Below are positions 1 through 7,178 of a stretch of DNA of 64,000 nucleotides, piece by piece. The notes under the pieces are model-generated. The model saw only the letters and a list, made by a program, of their open reading frames with translations, was not told the origin of the DNA and ran no database searches. The position numbers and the translations under genes are program-made. The stretch is from Lentzea terrae (GTDB lineage Bacteria; Actinomycetota; Actinomycetes; Mycobacteriales; Pseudonocardiaceae). Each line of letters opens with the position of its first letter. Position 1 is the first letter of the stretch. The stretch covers positions 223,534 through 287,533 of the forward strand of contig NZ_QFWW01000037.1 of assembly GCF_003265345.1 (NCBI RefSeq). Direction: 5' to 3'.

Positions 1-1166
1 TGCTCGGGCTGCGGGGTGACGAGCTCGTCGAACGTCGGCTGGTCGAGCACGCCGTCCTCCGGCCAGACGAAGTCCGGCAACGGCTGCACGCCGAGGATCT
101 GCTGGATGAGCTTCGGGCCGTCGGTCAGCGCGAGCGAGCGCATGTTGCCGAGCTTCGCCCTGTTCAGCGCCACGAGGTCGGCGTCGGCGTACGGCAGCGC
201 GACCACGCAGCGGCCCGTGACGGCGAGCTTCAGGCGGTCGAGCCACAACTTCGCCTCGGCCTGGCCCTTGCCCTCGGCGCCACCGCGGACCTTGTAGCCC
301 GTGCTCATCGCCTGGACCGTGCGCAGCAGATCGGGGTCGATGGCGGCGCACATGGAGGTGCTCATGGACGAGATGGCCTGCTCGTAGGCCTGCAGCAGGC
401 CGTACAGGCGTCCGGTGGCCGAGAGCGACGCCACGAGGTCGTCGTCGACCAGCTCGGACTGGCCCTCGCCGCCGGCCCTGACCAGGCGCGGCCGGTCCGC
501 GATGGGCCACAGGACGGTGAGCTTGGCAGGAGCACCCGGCTTGCCCTTGGTCTCGCCGCCGGGCACGCCCAGCACGGGCAGCAGCGTCGAGAGGGCCGCG
601 AGCCGCGCCTGGCCGCCGTAGTCCGGCCGGCCGTTGATGTTGGCGAGGACCGGGTAGATGCCGGGCTGTTCGATCGCGAGCGAGGTGGGCGCTTTGCCGC
701 GCAACGGCACCTCGAGCGTGAAGTCCTTCTGCTGGCCGGACTCCAGCTCGTCCGCGACCTTGGTGAAGTTCGGCTGGATGAACTCGGCGGCCGCCGGTTC
801 CCGCAACGCCTTGCGCAGGTCGTCCTCGGTGTCGAGCGGCTGGCCGCGTTCCAGGCGCAGCACGATGTCGGACACCTTGCGGTCACCGACGTTCACGATC
901 TTGCCGGTGATCTTGACTGTCCCCGGCGAGTCGCTCGTCACGAACCGGGGCGTGAGCTGGTCGATGTCGAGCCGCAGGAACTGCTGCTGTTGCTGGCCTG
1001 GCTGGGCGGAGAGAGATCTGGTCGCCCACACCTGGGTGGCGGGCGGCATGAACGGCAGCGCCGCGTCGTTCTCCGGTTGGACCTGCTCAACGGCGCCCGC
1101 GGGCGGCGTGACGGCCAGCAGGAACGCGGCAGCAGCTGCTGTGCAGACGAGCTTCCTCACGCTCAC
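1..1166 (-). CDS. DUF6049 family secreted/membrane protein (3' end outside the window)
   Basis: The frame runs off the left edge without a stop, so only the N-terminal ~388 residues are visible. It begins with a signal peptide (MSVRKLVCTAAAAAFLLAV, then an Ala-Gly-Ala cleavage region) and continues as an extracytoplasmic beta-rich domain with a segment like FLRLDIDQLTPRFV. The start GTG at 1166 overlaps the Nudix stop (GTGA), so the two are translationally coupled; a second GTG at 1160 is possible. In mycobacteria the same order is mutT4, DUF6049 protein (Rv3909), then MurJ, which suggests a cell-envelope role. MurJ would lie to the left. The function is unknown; the family call rests on context and architecture. 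Confidence 0.8.
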   Translation of the reverse strand, partial: MSVRKLVCTAAAAAFLLAVTPPAGAVEQVQPENDAALPFMPPATQVWATRSLSAQPGQQQQQFLRLDIDQLTPRFVTSDSPGTVKITGKIVNVGDRKVSDIVLRLERGQPLDTEDDLRKALREPAAAEFIQPNFTKVADELESGQQKDFTLEVPLRGKAPTSLAIEQPGIYPVLANINGRPDYGGQARLAALSTLLPVLGVPGGETKGKPGAPAKLTVLWPIADRPRLVRAGGEGQSELVDDDLVASLSATGRLYGLLQAYEQAISSMSTSMCAAIDPDLLRTVQAMSTGYKVRGGAEGKGQAEAKLWLDRLKLAVTGRCVVALPYADADLVALNRAKLGNMRSLALTDGPKLIQQILGVQPLPDFVWPEDGVLDQPTFDELVTPQPE

Positions 1167-1681
1167 GCCGACTCCGCCCCGTTCCGGCAGCGGTCGGCGA
1201 GCAGTTCGGCTGCTCGGCGGACCAGACGGCGCTCATCGGCATACGCGAGTCGCTCGTCCAGCTCGCCGAGTGGCACCCACGCCACCTCGGTGACCTCCAC
1301 GTCTTCGTCGGAAAGCTCTCCCCCCAGCGCTTCGAGGAGGAAGTGGTGAACCGTCTTGTGCACCCGGCGGTCGTCTGCGACGAACCAGTAGTCGATCGAC
1401 CCCAACGGACGCAGCACCCTGCTATGAATACCGGTCTCCTCGGCGACCTCGCGCACCGCGGTCTGTTCCGCGGTCTCGCCGGCCTCGATGTGACCTTTCG
1501 GCAAAGACCACAGCAACCGGCCGCGCCGGTCAAGTCTGCCGATCACCGCAGCCCGTTGCTCACCGTCGAGCACCAGGCCACCCGCGGACGTCTCGTCGAC
1601 GGTCTTCAGCCTCCTGCCCCGCCGCCTCTTCCGGCGCCCCGGCTTGGGGCCTCCTCCGGATCGTGCGGCTGACGCGGGCAT
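1163..1681 (-). CDS. Nudix hydrolase, MutT4-like
   Basis: A 172-residue protein with a complete Nudix box at residues ~63-85: GHIEAG, E, then REVAEETGI, the metal-binding signature that hydrolyses nucleoside diphosphate derivatives. A short basic N-terminus (residues 11-26, RRKRRRGRR) precedes the fold. The ATG at 1681 is chosen because homologues begin just before this basic stretch and the upstream frame runs into pcnA on the other strand. It diverges from pcnA across 42 bp and is coupled to the DUF6049 gene downstream. The order matches Rv3908 next to Rv3907c in Mycobacterium. The substrate cannot be read from sequence. Confidence 0.9.
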   Translation of the reverse strand: MPASAARSGGGPKPGRRKRRRGRRLKTVDETSAGGLVLDGEQRAAVIGRLDRRGRLLWSLPKGHIEAGETAEQTAVREVAEETGIHSRVLRPLGSIDYWFVADDRRVHKTVHHFLLEALGGELSDEDVEVTEVAWVPLGELDERLAYADERRLVRRAAELLADRCRNGAESA

Positions 1682-1690
1682 ACGGCCGAT

Positions 1691-1713
1691 CGTACTTACG
1701 AACCTTAAGTACG
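1691..1713. promoter_or_regulatory. Inverted repeat between the divergent Nudix and pcnA genes
   Basis: CGTACTT at 1691-1697 is mirrored by AAGTACG at 1707-1713 with a 9-bp spacer, in the only gap between the two divergent starts. A possible -10 for pcnA (TTAAGT, 1705-1710) overlaps the right arm, which would make the pcnA transcript nearly leaderless. Operator or promoter use is inferred; no regulator is identified. Confidence 0.4.
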
Positions 1714-1723
1714 CTGGTTTCTC

Positions 1724-3160
1724 GTGTCTCGATCGCTCCAGCAGAATGCGGTGGTGGAACAACCCACCGTCACTCCAGTCGTCGCCGAGCTCGCCGCCCG
1801 GTTCGCCGCCGAGGGCAAGCGCCTCTACCTCGTCGGTGGCAGTGTGCGCGACGCCGTGCTGGAACGCCCGACGAACGACTTCGACTTCACCACGGACGCG
1901 CGACCTGCGGAGATCCAGAAGCTGCTGACCGGCTGGGCCGACGCCCAGTGGGACACCGGCATCGCGTTCGGCACGGTGGGTGCCTCGAAGAAGGGCGAGA
2001 TCCTCGAGATCACGACCTTCCGCGCGGACGTCTACGACGGCGTCACCCGCAACCCCGAGGTGACCTTCGGCGACACCATCGACGGCGACCTGGTCCGCCG
2101 CGACTTCACGGTCAACGCCATGGCGTTCGACGTCGCGGCCCGCGAGTTCGTGGACCCGACCGGAGGCCTGCAGGCGGCCCGCGACGGTGTGCTGGACACG
2201 CCGGCGACCCCGCAGGAGTCGTTCGGCGACGACCCGTTGCGGATGCTGCGCGCGGCCAGGTTCGTCTCCCAGCTGGGCTTCACCGCCGCGCCGCGGGTGA
2301 TCGAGGCGATGCGGTCGATGGCAGGCGAAATCGCCCGCATCACGCCGGAGCGCGTGCAGGTCGAGCTCTCGAAGCTCCTGTGCGGCACGCACCCGCGCCG
2401 CGGCATCGAGCTCATGGTCGAGACCGGGCTGGCCGACATCGTGTTGCCAGAGCTCACGGCCATGAAGCTGGAAATCGACGAGCACCATCAACACAAGGAC
2501 GTCTTCCACCACTCGCTGGTTGTGCTGGAACAGGCAATTGATCTTGAAGAAGTTGATCAATCACCCGATCTGGTGTTGCGGATCGCGGCACTCCTGCACG
2601 ACATCGGCAAGCCGGCGACCAGGAAGTTCGAGCCGGGCGGCGGCGTCTCGTTCCACCACCACGAGGTCGTGGGCGCGAAGATGGTCCGCAAGCGCTTGCG
2701 GGCGTTGCGGTACTCGAAGGAGATCACCGAGGACGTCGCCAAGCTCGTCTACCTGCACTTGAGGTTCCACGGCTACGGCAACGGCGAGTGGACCGACTCG
2801 GCCGTGCGCCGGTACGTGACGGACGCGGGCGACCTGCTGACGCGGTTGCACAAGCTCGTTCGCGCCGACTGCACGACCCGCAACAAGCGCAAGGCGAACC
2901 TGCTCAAGCGGACCTACGACTCTCTCGAGGAACGCATCGCGCGCATCGCGGCCGAAGAGGACCTCGCGCGCGTGCGGCCGGACCTCGACGGCAACGAGAT
3001 CATGAAGCTGCTCGGGTTGCCGCCGGGTCCGCAGGTGGGCGCGGCCTGGAAGTTCCTCAAGGAGCTGCGGCTCGACCGGGGACCACTGGACCGCGACGAA
3101 GCCGAGGCGGCGTTGCTCGACTGGGCGCGCGAACAGGGCATCACTCCGCCAAATGCGTGA
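1724..3160 (+). CDS. pcnA: CCA tRNA nucleotidyltransferase
   Basis: Adds or repairs the 3' CCA of tRNAs. The 478-residue protein has the class II nucleotidyltransferase head with LVGGSVRD at ~37-44 and the catalytic DFDF pair at ~54-57, an RRDF motif near residue 127, then the ERVQVELSKLL neck. A C-terminal HD domain carries HDIGKP (~291) and HHHE (~313). Length and order match Rv3907c (pcnA) of M. tuberculosis. The start is GTG at 1724 and no clear ribosome-binding site precedes it, consistent with a short or leaderless mRNA. It is divergent from the Nudix gene. Confidence 0.95.
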   Translation: MSRSLQQNAVVEQPTVTPVVAELAARFAAEGKRLYLVGGSVRDAVLERPTNDFDFTTDARPAEIQKLLTGWADAQWDTGIAFGTVGASKKGEILEITTFRADVYDGVTRNPEVTFGDTIDGDLVRRDFTVNAMAFDVAAREFVDPTGGLQAARDGVLDTPATPQESFGDDPLRMLRAARFVSQLGFTAAPRVIEAMRSMAGEIARITPERVQVELSKLLCGTHPRRGIELMVETGLADIVLPELTAMKLEIDEHHQHKDVFHHSLVVLEQAIDLEEVDQSPDLVLRIAALLHDIGKPATRKFEPGGGVSFHHHEVVGAKMVRKRLRALRYSKEITEDVAKLVYLHLRFHGYGNGEWTDSAVRRYVTDAGDLLTRLHKLVRADCTTRNKRKANLLKRTYDSLEERIARIAAEEDLARVRPDLDGNEIMKLLGLPPGPQVGAAWKFLKELRLDRGPLDRDEAEAALLDWAREQGITPPNA

Positions 3161-3245
3161 CGCATAGTGAGCGCATGAAATCCCCGCGTTAGCGAACTGA
3201 CAGCGCCACACTGCACCATGGGTAGTGCTCATGGGGGTGATGCAG

Positions 3246-3500
3246 ATGTTCACTTGGGGACTTTCCGCAGGTCCGGCGGTGCACGACCTGCAAGTGCTGA
3301 CCGGCGACCAACGAGCGGTGCTGCGCTGTCTCGCGCGTGGTCACGCCGACCACGAGATCGCGCGCGTGCTCGACATCGGGCAGCGGCGGGTGGCGGACGA
3401 GGTGGCCGAGATCCTGCGGCGCCTGGATCTACCCGATCGGGTGGCCGCCGTCGTCTTCGCGCACGAGGCCGGGATGCTGCACCTGCCGTTTCCGCGCTAG
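3246..3500 (+). CDS. Small LuxR-type helix-turn-helix protein
   Basis: An 84-residue protein that is little more than a GerE/LuxR DNA-binding domain: LTGDQRAVLRCLARGHAD, HEIARVLDIG, then a recognition-helix region ending RRLDLPDRVAAVVFAHEAG. No receiver or ligand domain is present. The ATG at 3246 is preferred because GGGGGTG lies 8 bp upstream; in-frame starts at 3225, 3231 and 3240 are possible. Its 3' end overlaps the opposing MFS gene by 72 bp. Stand-alone LuxR domains of this type occur in actinomycetes; the target genes are unknown. Confidence 0.7.
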   Translation: MFTWGLSAGPAVHDLQVLTGDQRAVLRCLARGHADHEIARVLDIGQRRVADEVAEILRRLDLPDRVAAVVFAHEAGMLHLPFPR

Positions 3501-4769
3501 CAGCAGCAGGTACGCGCCCAGTCCGACCAGGTAGAGGCAGGCGGCGGTGAGGATGAGGGCGGGCGAACGTCCGTCCAGGGGGACCACCGTCGCCGTGATG
3601 GACACCGCGGTGACCTGCGCGATGTTGAAGAGGGTGTCGTAGAGGGCGAAGACCCTGCCGCGCACCTCGTCGCCGACGTCGTGCTGCACCGCGGTGTCCA
3701 CGCACAGCTTGACGACCTGACCGGCGAAGATGATCACGAAGCTGGCCGCGAGGATCGTCACCAGCGTCATCGGCAGCCCGAGCCCGATCTGGGCGGCGGC
3801 CGTGAGCAGCAACGAGCCGCAGATCGTCTTCTTGACGCCGAACCTGTCCACGATCCGGTCGGTGAGCACGCCGGCGAGCAGGATGCCCGCGCCGCCGGCC
3901 ACGGCGACCTCGCCGAGCCCGCCGATGCCCGCCTTCAGGAAGCCGACGTCCTCCAGGCTGTAGCGCATCAGCAGCAGCGTGACCATGAGGCCGATGCCGA
4001 ACGCGGCCCGGTGCGCGAGCAGTGCGGCCAGCCCGGCCGCGACGTTGGGCGTGTGCCAGGTGGCCTTCGCGCCGTCCACCAGACCTCGTGCGACGGCCTT
4101 GAACGCGTTGGGCGGCTCGTCGACCTCGTCCGGGCCCAGAATCCCGGCCTTGAACCTGCTGGCGATGAACGCGCTGGTCAGCATGCCCACCACGGCGATG
4201 CTGGTGGTCCACCCCGACCCGCCGTCACCAGCGCCGAGGAACGTGCGGAACCCGATCGCACACGCCGCGCCGATCACCGCGGTGATCGCACCCGCGGTCG
4301 TGGCCAGCGCGTTCGCCTCGACCAGGTGGTCCTCGTCGACGACGTGCGGAAGGGACGCACTCAGTCCGGAACCTATGAACCGGCCGATGCCCATGACGAC
4401 GAGGGCGGAGACGTAGAGCGGCAACCCGCTCAGCCCTGCCCCGACGGCAAGTGCGGTGAACAGCACGAACGCCGCGCGGAAGACGTTCGCGACGATGATG
4501 ACCTTCTTGCGGTCCCACCGGTCGAGCAGCGCGCCCGCGAACGGTCCGACGAGCGAGTACGGCAGCAGGAGCACGGCGAACCCGGCCGCGATGGCCGCGG
4601 GATCGGCCTGCCGCTCGGGGTTGAAGAGCACCGCGCCGGCGAGCCCGGCCTGGAAGAGACCGTCACCCCACTGCGAGGCGAGCCGGGTGGCGAGGAGCCT
4701 GCGGTATGCGGGGATGCCGAGGAACCGGCGTGATCCCCAGTGGTGCTTCTCCACCGCAAGCGTTGTCAC
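3429..4769 (-). CDS. MFS transporter
   Basis: A 446-residue membrane protein with about 12 predicted hydrophobic helices. The loop between helices 2 and 3 holds GALLDRWDRKK (residues ~77-87), the MFS motif A region, and the second half repeats it as LTDRIVDRFGVKK. It corresponds in position to Rv0037c, beside yqgE and leuS. The substrate is unknown. The last 24 codons are antisense to the end of the LuxR-type gene, so the C-terminus beyond the last helix is probably dispensable tail. Confidence 0.88.
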   Translation of the reverse strand: MTTLAVEKHHWGSRRFLGIPAYRRLLATRLASQWGDGLFQAGLAGAVLFNPERQADPAAIAAGFAVLLLPYSLVGPFAGALLDRWDRKKVIIVANVFRAAFVLFTALAVGAGLSGLPLYVSALVVMGIGRFIGSGLSASLPHVVDEDHLVEANALATTAGAITAVIGAACAIGFRTFLGAGDGGSGWTTSIAVVGMLTSAFIASRFKAGILGPDEVDEPPNAFKAVARGLVDGAKATWHTPNVAAGLAALLAHRAAFGIGLMVTLLLMRYSLEDVGFLKAGIGGLGEVAVAGGAGILLAGVLTDRIVDRFGVKKTICGSLLLTAAAQIGLGLPMTLVTILAASFVIIFAGQVVKLCVDTAVQHDVGDEVRGRVFALYDTLFNIAQVTAVSITATVVPLDGRSPALILTAACLYLVGLGAYLLLLARKRQVQHPGLVREDDGGHPIG

Positions 4770-5006
4770 CGTTGCACTCTATGCGTGTTCGGGTGAAAAC
4801 CACGAAAGCCGGACCTCTCGGTCCGGCTCCCCTGGATCGGATGCCAGGTCGCCTCACGGCGCGGTGCACTACGCGGCTCCAGCCGTACGGTATTCCGCGA
4901 AGGCGGTTGTCTGTTGAGCCCGGGGGACACAAAGACATCCGACACCTGAGTCTAACGGGGCGCGGCCCTGAGTTGTTCCGGCGATCACGGATGATTTCAT
5001 GGTGAC
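4770..5006. other. 237-bp intergenic region with a perfect hairpin
   Basis: No gene was found between the divergent MFS and yqgE starts. It holds a perfect 9-bp stem, AGCCGGACC at 4807-4815 and GGTCCGGCT at 4820-4828, with a TCTC loop and no T-run. On the minus strand this lies in the MFS leader about 40 nt before its start, so it could act on that transcript. Confidence 0.5.
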
Positions 5007-5579
5007 GTGCGTCCCGATGCCGAGGTCGAGCCAGGCTCCCTGTTGGTTGCCGCCCCGAGCCTGAACGACCCGAACTTCAAGCGCACCGTCGTCTACATCA
5101 TCGACCAACGTCCAGAGGGGACTCTCGGCGTAGTCCTGAACCGCCCCTCCGAGGTGGCGGTGCACGACGTGCTGCCGCCGTGGGGCCCGCACGTGACGAA
5201 GCCGCAGTGCATCTACATCGGCGGTCCGGTCGAGCAGAAGACGGCGCTGTGCCTGGCGGCTCTGAAGGCGGGCACCGATCCGTCCACCGTGGAGGGTCTG
5301 GTCGGTGTGCAGGGGCCGGTCGCGCTGATCGACCTCGACGCCGAACCGGACGACCTGATGCCGCTGGTGCGCGGCCTGCGGGTGTTCGCGGGGTACGCCG
5401 GCTGGGGCGAGGGCCAGCTCGCCGGCGAGATCGAGCGCGGTGACTGGATCGTCGTGACCGGACTGGCCGACGACGTGCTCGTCGGCGCGAACGTCGATCT
5501 GTGGGGACGGGTGCTGCGCCGGCAGGGCATGCCGCTGGCGCTGCTGTCGACCTACCCGACCGACGTCCGGCTCAACTGA
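5007..5579 (+). CDS. YqgE/AlgH family protein
   Basis: A 190-residue protein of the UPF0301/AlgH family. It shows the family N-terminus GSLLVAAPSLNDPNFKRTVV, then GTLGVVLNRPS, the IYIGGPV core at ~71-77, and FAGYAGWGEGQLAGEI near residue 130. The biochemical function is not established. It is the homologue of Rv0038 and keeps the mycobacterial order (MFS, yqgE, leuS). GTG at 5007 is the start; the upstream ATG at 4999 is out of frame. Confidence 0.92.
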   Translation: MRPDAEVEPGSLLVAAPSLNDPNFKRTVVYIIDQRPEGTLGVVLNRPSEVAVHDVLPPWGPHVTKPQCIYIGGPVEQKTALCLAALKAGTDPSTVEGLVGVQGPVALIDLDAEPDDLMPLVRGLRVFAGYAGWGEGQLAGEIERGDWIVVTGLADDVLVGANVDLWGRVLRRQGMPLALLSTYPTDVRLN

Positions 5580-5597
5580 TTCACGTGAAACGTCTGG

Positions 5598-6002
5598 TTA
5601 CAGACCGGCGAGCGGCGAGCAACCGCCACCACCGCAGGCGCAGCCGCCGCAGCCCTTGGGCTTGACCGGCTCCGGCACCAGCGCCGCCGCCCGGCTGCCC
5701 ACGATCCCGCCGGCGAAGGCGATCGCGAGTGCGCCCACCAGTCCGATGATCCCAGCGGTGACGGCCAGGTCGGCCATGACGAACGCCATCGCGCCCGAGA
5801 CGATCGCGACGACACCGGCCGCGACGTTCGGCACCCCGGCGACGCGGTTGGCCAGCGCGAACGTCTCCTCGTCGCGCAGTGCCGCCGCCGTGCGCACGCC
5901 GACGAAGCGGTTGCGCCGCAGCTTGCCCTGCAGACCCAGCAGACCGACGGCGCCGAGAGCGACGCCGAGCACACCCAGGACGACCGACAGCACGATGTTC
6001 AC
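5598..6002 (-). CDS. SdpI/YhfL-like membrane protein with a Cys-rich tail
   Basis: A 134-residue protein with three or so hydrophobic segments (residues ~3-24, 56-80, 84-106) and the motif NRFVGVRTAAALRDEETF (~31-48), typical of SdpI-family proteins (immunity to the SdpC toxin in Bacillus; general role unknown). The tail is unusual: after PEPVKPK it reads KGCGGCACGGGGCSPLAGL, four cysteines in ten residues, suggesting metal binding or thiol chemistry. The start GTG at 6002 lies ~7 bp after TACCCT, so it may be leaderless. It converges with yqgE. Confidence 0.75.
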   Translation of the reverse strand: MNIVLSVVLGVLGVALGAVGLLGLQGKLRRNRFVGVRTAAALRDEETFALANRVAGVPNVAAGVVAIVSGAMAFVMADLAVTAGIIGLVGALAIAFAGGIVGSRAAALVPEPVKPKGCGGCACGGGGCSPLAGL

Positions 6003-6067
6003 CCCATGAGGGTAGGTGCCAGCTGCAGTTCACCGAGCGGTCACCCCGGTCAGGTGTGCTGTGCGCC

Positions 6068-7027
6068 ATGCTCAGACGACTCCTGCTCGTCCCAGTGCTG
6101 CTCGGTCTGTGCGCGACTCCCGCACAGGCACACAACCCCGAAGTCCGGTTCCTCGCCGCACACGTCGTGCCGAAAGGCCTGGTCGTGGGCGGTACGACGG
6201 TCGGTGGCATCTCCGGCCTCGACTACGACCAGCGCTCGAAGAAGTGGGTCCTGATCAGCGACGACCGCGTGGCGCCCCGGTTCTACGAGGGCAAGCTCTC
6301 ACGCACGGGCGTCGAGTTCACCGACGTGCACTCTCTCGTCGGTCCCAACGGCCCGTACCCGCCGGGCACGGTCGACCCGGAGGACATCCGGGTGGATCGC
6401 TGGACCGGTGACCTGCTGTGGAGCCAGGAGGGCGACCGCACGCCCACCACGCTCATCGACCCATCGGTGCAGTTCAGCCGCACGGACGGCACGTTCAAGC
6501 GCGGGCTGCCCACACCGGAAGACCTCAAGATGAAGCCGGACAGCGGGCCCCGGCAGAACCAGGCGCTGGAGGGCCTCACGTTCGCGCTCGGCGGCAGCCT
6601 CGTCGTCACCGCGGTGGAAGGCCCGCTGTTGCAGGACGGCCCGCCGGCCACCACGACCACGGGCGCGGTCTCCCGAGTCGTCGTTCAGACGCGCGCGGGC
6701 CAGGTCGTCGCCCAGTACCGCTATCAGCAGGAACCGCTGCACGCTCCCGACGCGAGCACGGGCGTCACGGCGATCGTGGAGAAGGCGCCCGGTGTCTACC
6801 TCGTGCTGGAGCGGTCGTTCAGCCCGACAGTCGGCCAGAAGGTCCGGTTGTTCGAGTACCGCCCGTTGCAGAACCGGAAGCGCCTGCTCGCCGACATCGG
6901 TCAGTTCGTGAGGCCGGACAACCTCGAAGGCATGGCCTGGGGCCCGGACGGCACGTTGTGGCTGGTCTCGGACGACAACTTCAACGCGGCCCAGGTCACC
7001 CAGTTCATCGCGCTTGCGGTGCGCTGA
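6068..7027 (+). CDS. Secreted phytase-like esterase domain protein
   Basis: A 319-residue protein with a signal peptide (MLRRLLLVPVLLGLCATPAQA) and an esterase-like activity of phytase fold: repeated beta-propeller blades such as VGGISGLDYDQRSKKWVLIS, DPEDIRVD, NQALEGLTFA and NLEGMAWGPDGTLWLVSDDN. The acidic loops (EDIR, LEG, SDDN) are the features shared by this family. It is presumably exported; the substrate is unknown. It sits between the SdpI-like gene and the leuS leader. Confidence 0.85.
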   Translation: MLRRLLLVPVLLGLCATPAQAHNPEVRFLAAHVVPKGLVVGGTTVGGISGLDYDQRSKKWVLISDDRVAPRFYEGKLSRTGVEFTDVHSLVGPNGPYPPGTVDPEDIRVDRWTGDLLWSQEGDRTPTTLIDPSVQFSRTDGTFKRGLPTPEDLKMKPDSGPRQNQALEGLTFALGGSLVVTAVEGPLLQDGPPATTTTGAVSRVVVQTRAGQVVAQYRYQQEPLHAPDASTGVTAIVEKAPGVYLVLERSFSPTVGQKVRLFEYRPLQNRKRLLADIGQFVRPDNLEGMAWGPDGTLWLVSDDNFNAAQVTQFIALAVR

Positions 7028-7040
7028 TACCGTTGACGAC

Positions 7041-7070
7041 ATGAGCACGGCCCGCCTGCTCCTTATCTAG
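7041..7070 (+). CDS. leuS leader peptide (MSTARLLLI)
   Basis: A nine-codon reading frame ATG AGC ACG GCC CGC CTG CTC CTT ATC TAG lies 138 nt before leuS. It carries three successive leucine codons (one the rare CTT) and then Ile. It is followed at once by two mutually placed hairpins (7071-7134). This is the classic layout of a transcription attenuator in which ribosome stalling at Leu codons senses charged tRNA-Leu. Function is inferred from the arrangement. Confidence 0.75.
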   Translation: MSTARLLLI

Positions 7071-7134
7071 CCGCGCAGACCTGATCGCAAGACGGTCGGC
7101 GCGGCAGCCCCCATGCCCTCTCTGGGCTGGGGGT
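7071..7134 (+). promoter_or_regulatory. leuS attenuator hairpins
   Basis: The first hairpin pairs CCGCGC (7071-7076) plus ACC with GGT plus GCGCGG (ending about 7104). The second pairs CCCCCA-GCCC (7108-7118, one bulged T) with GGGC-TGGGGG (7124-7133), loop TCTCT, then TTT: a terminator-like structure. Stalling at the Leu codons of the leader peptide would cover the first hairpin and alter whether the second forms. No T-box antiterminator sequence is visible, so attenuation by leader peptide is preferred. Confidence 0.6.
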
Positions 7135-7178
7135 TTCGTCATGTCAGGGGCAGGAACAGACGTGAGAGGGACGTTGAG

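Noticed and set aside
4807..4828. Intrinsic terminator
   Set aside because: It lies in a divergent promoter region with no gene ending there and no T-run; listed only as a hairpin.
7028..7178. T-box riboswitch before leuS
   Set aside because: No TGGNACCGCG-like antiterminator sequence and no specifier loop; the leader peptide explains the layout better.
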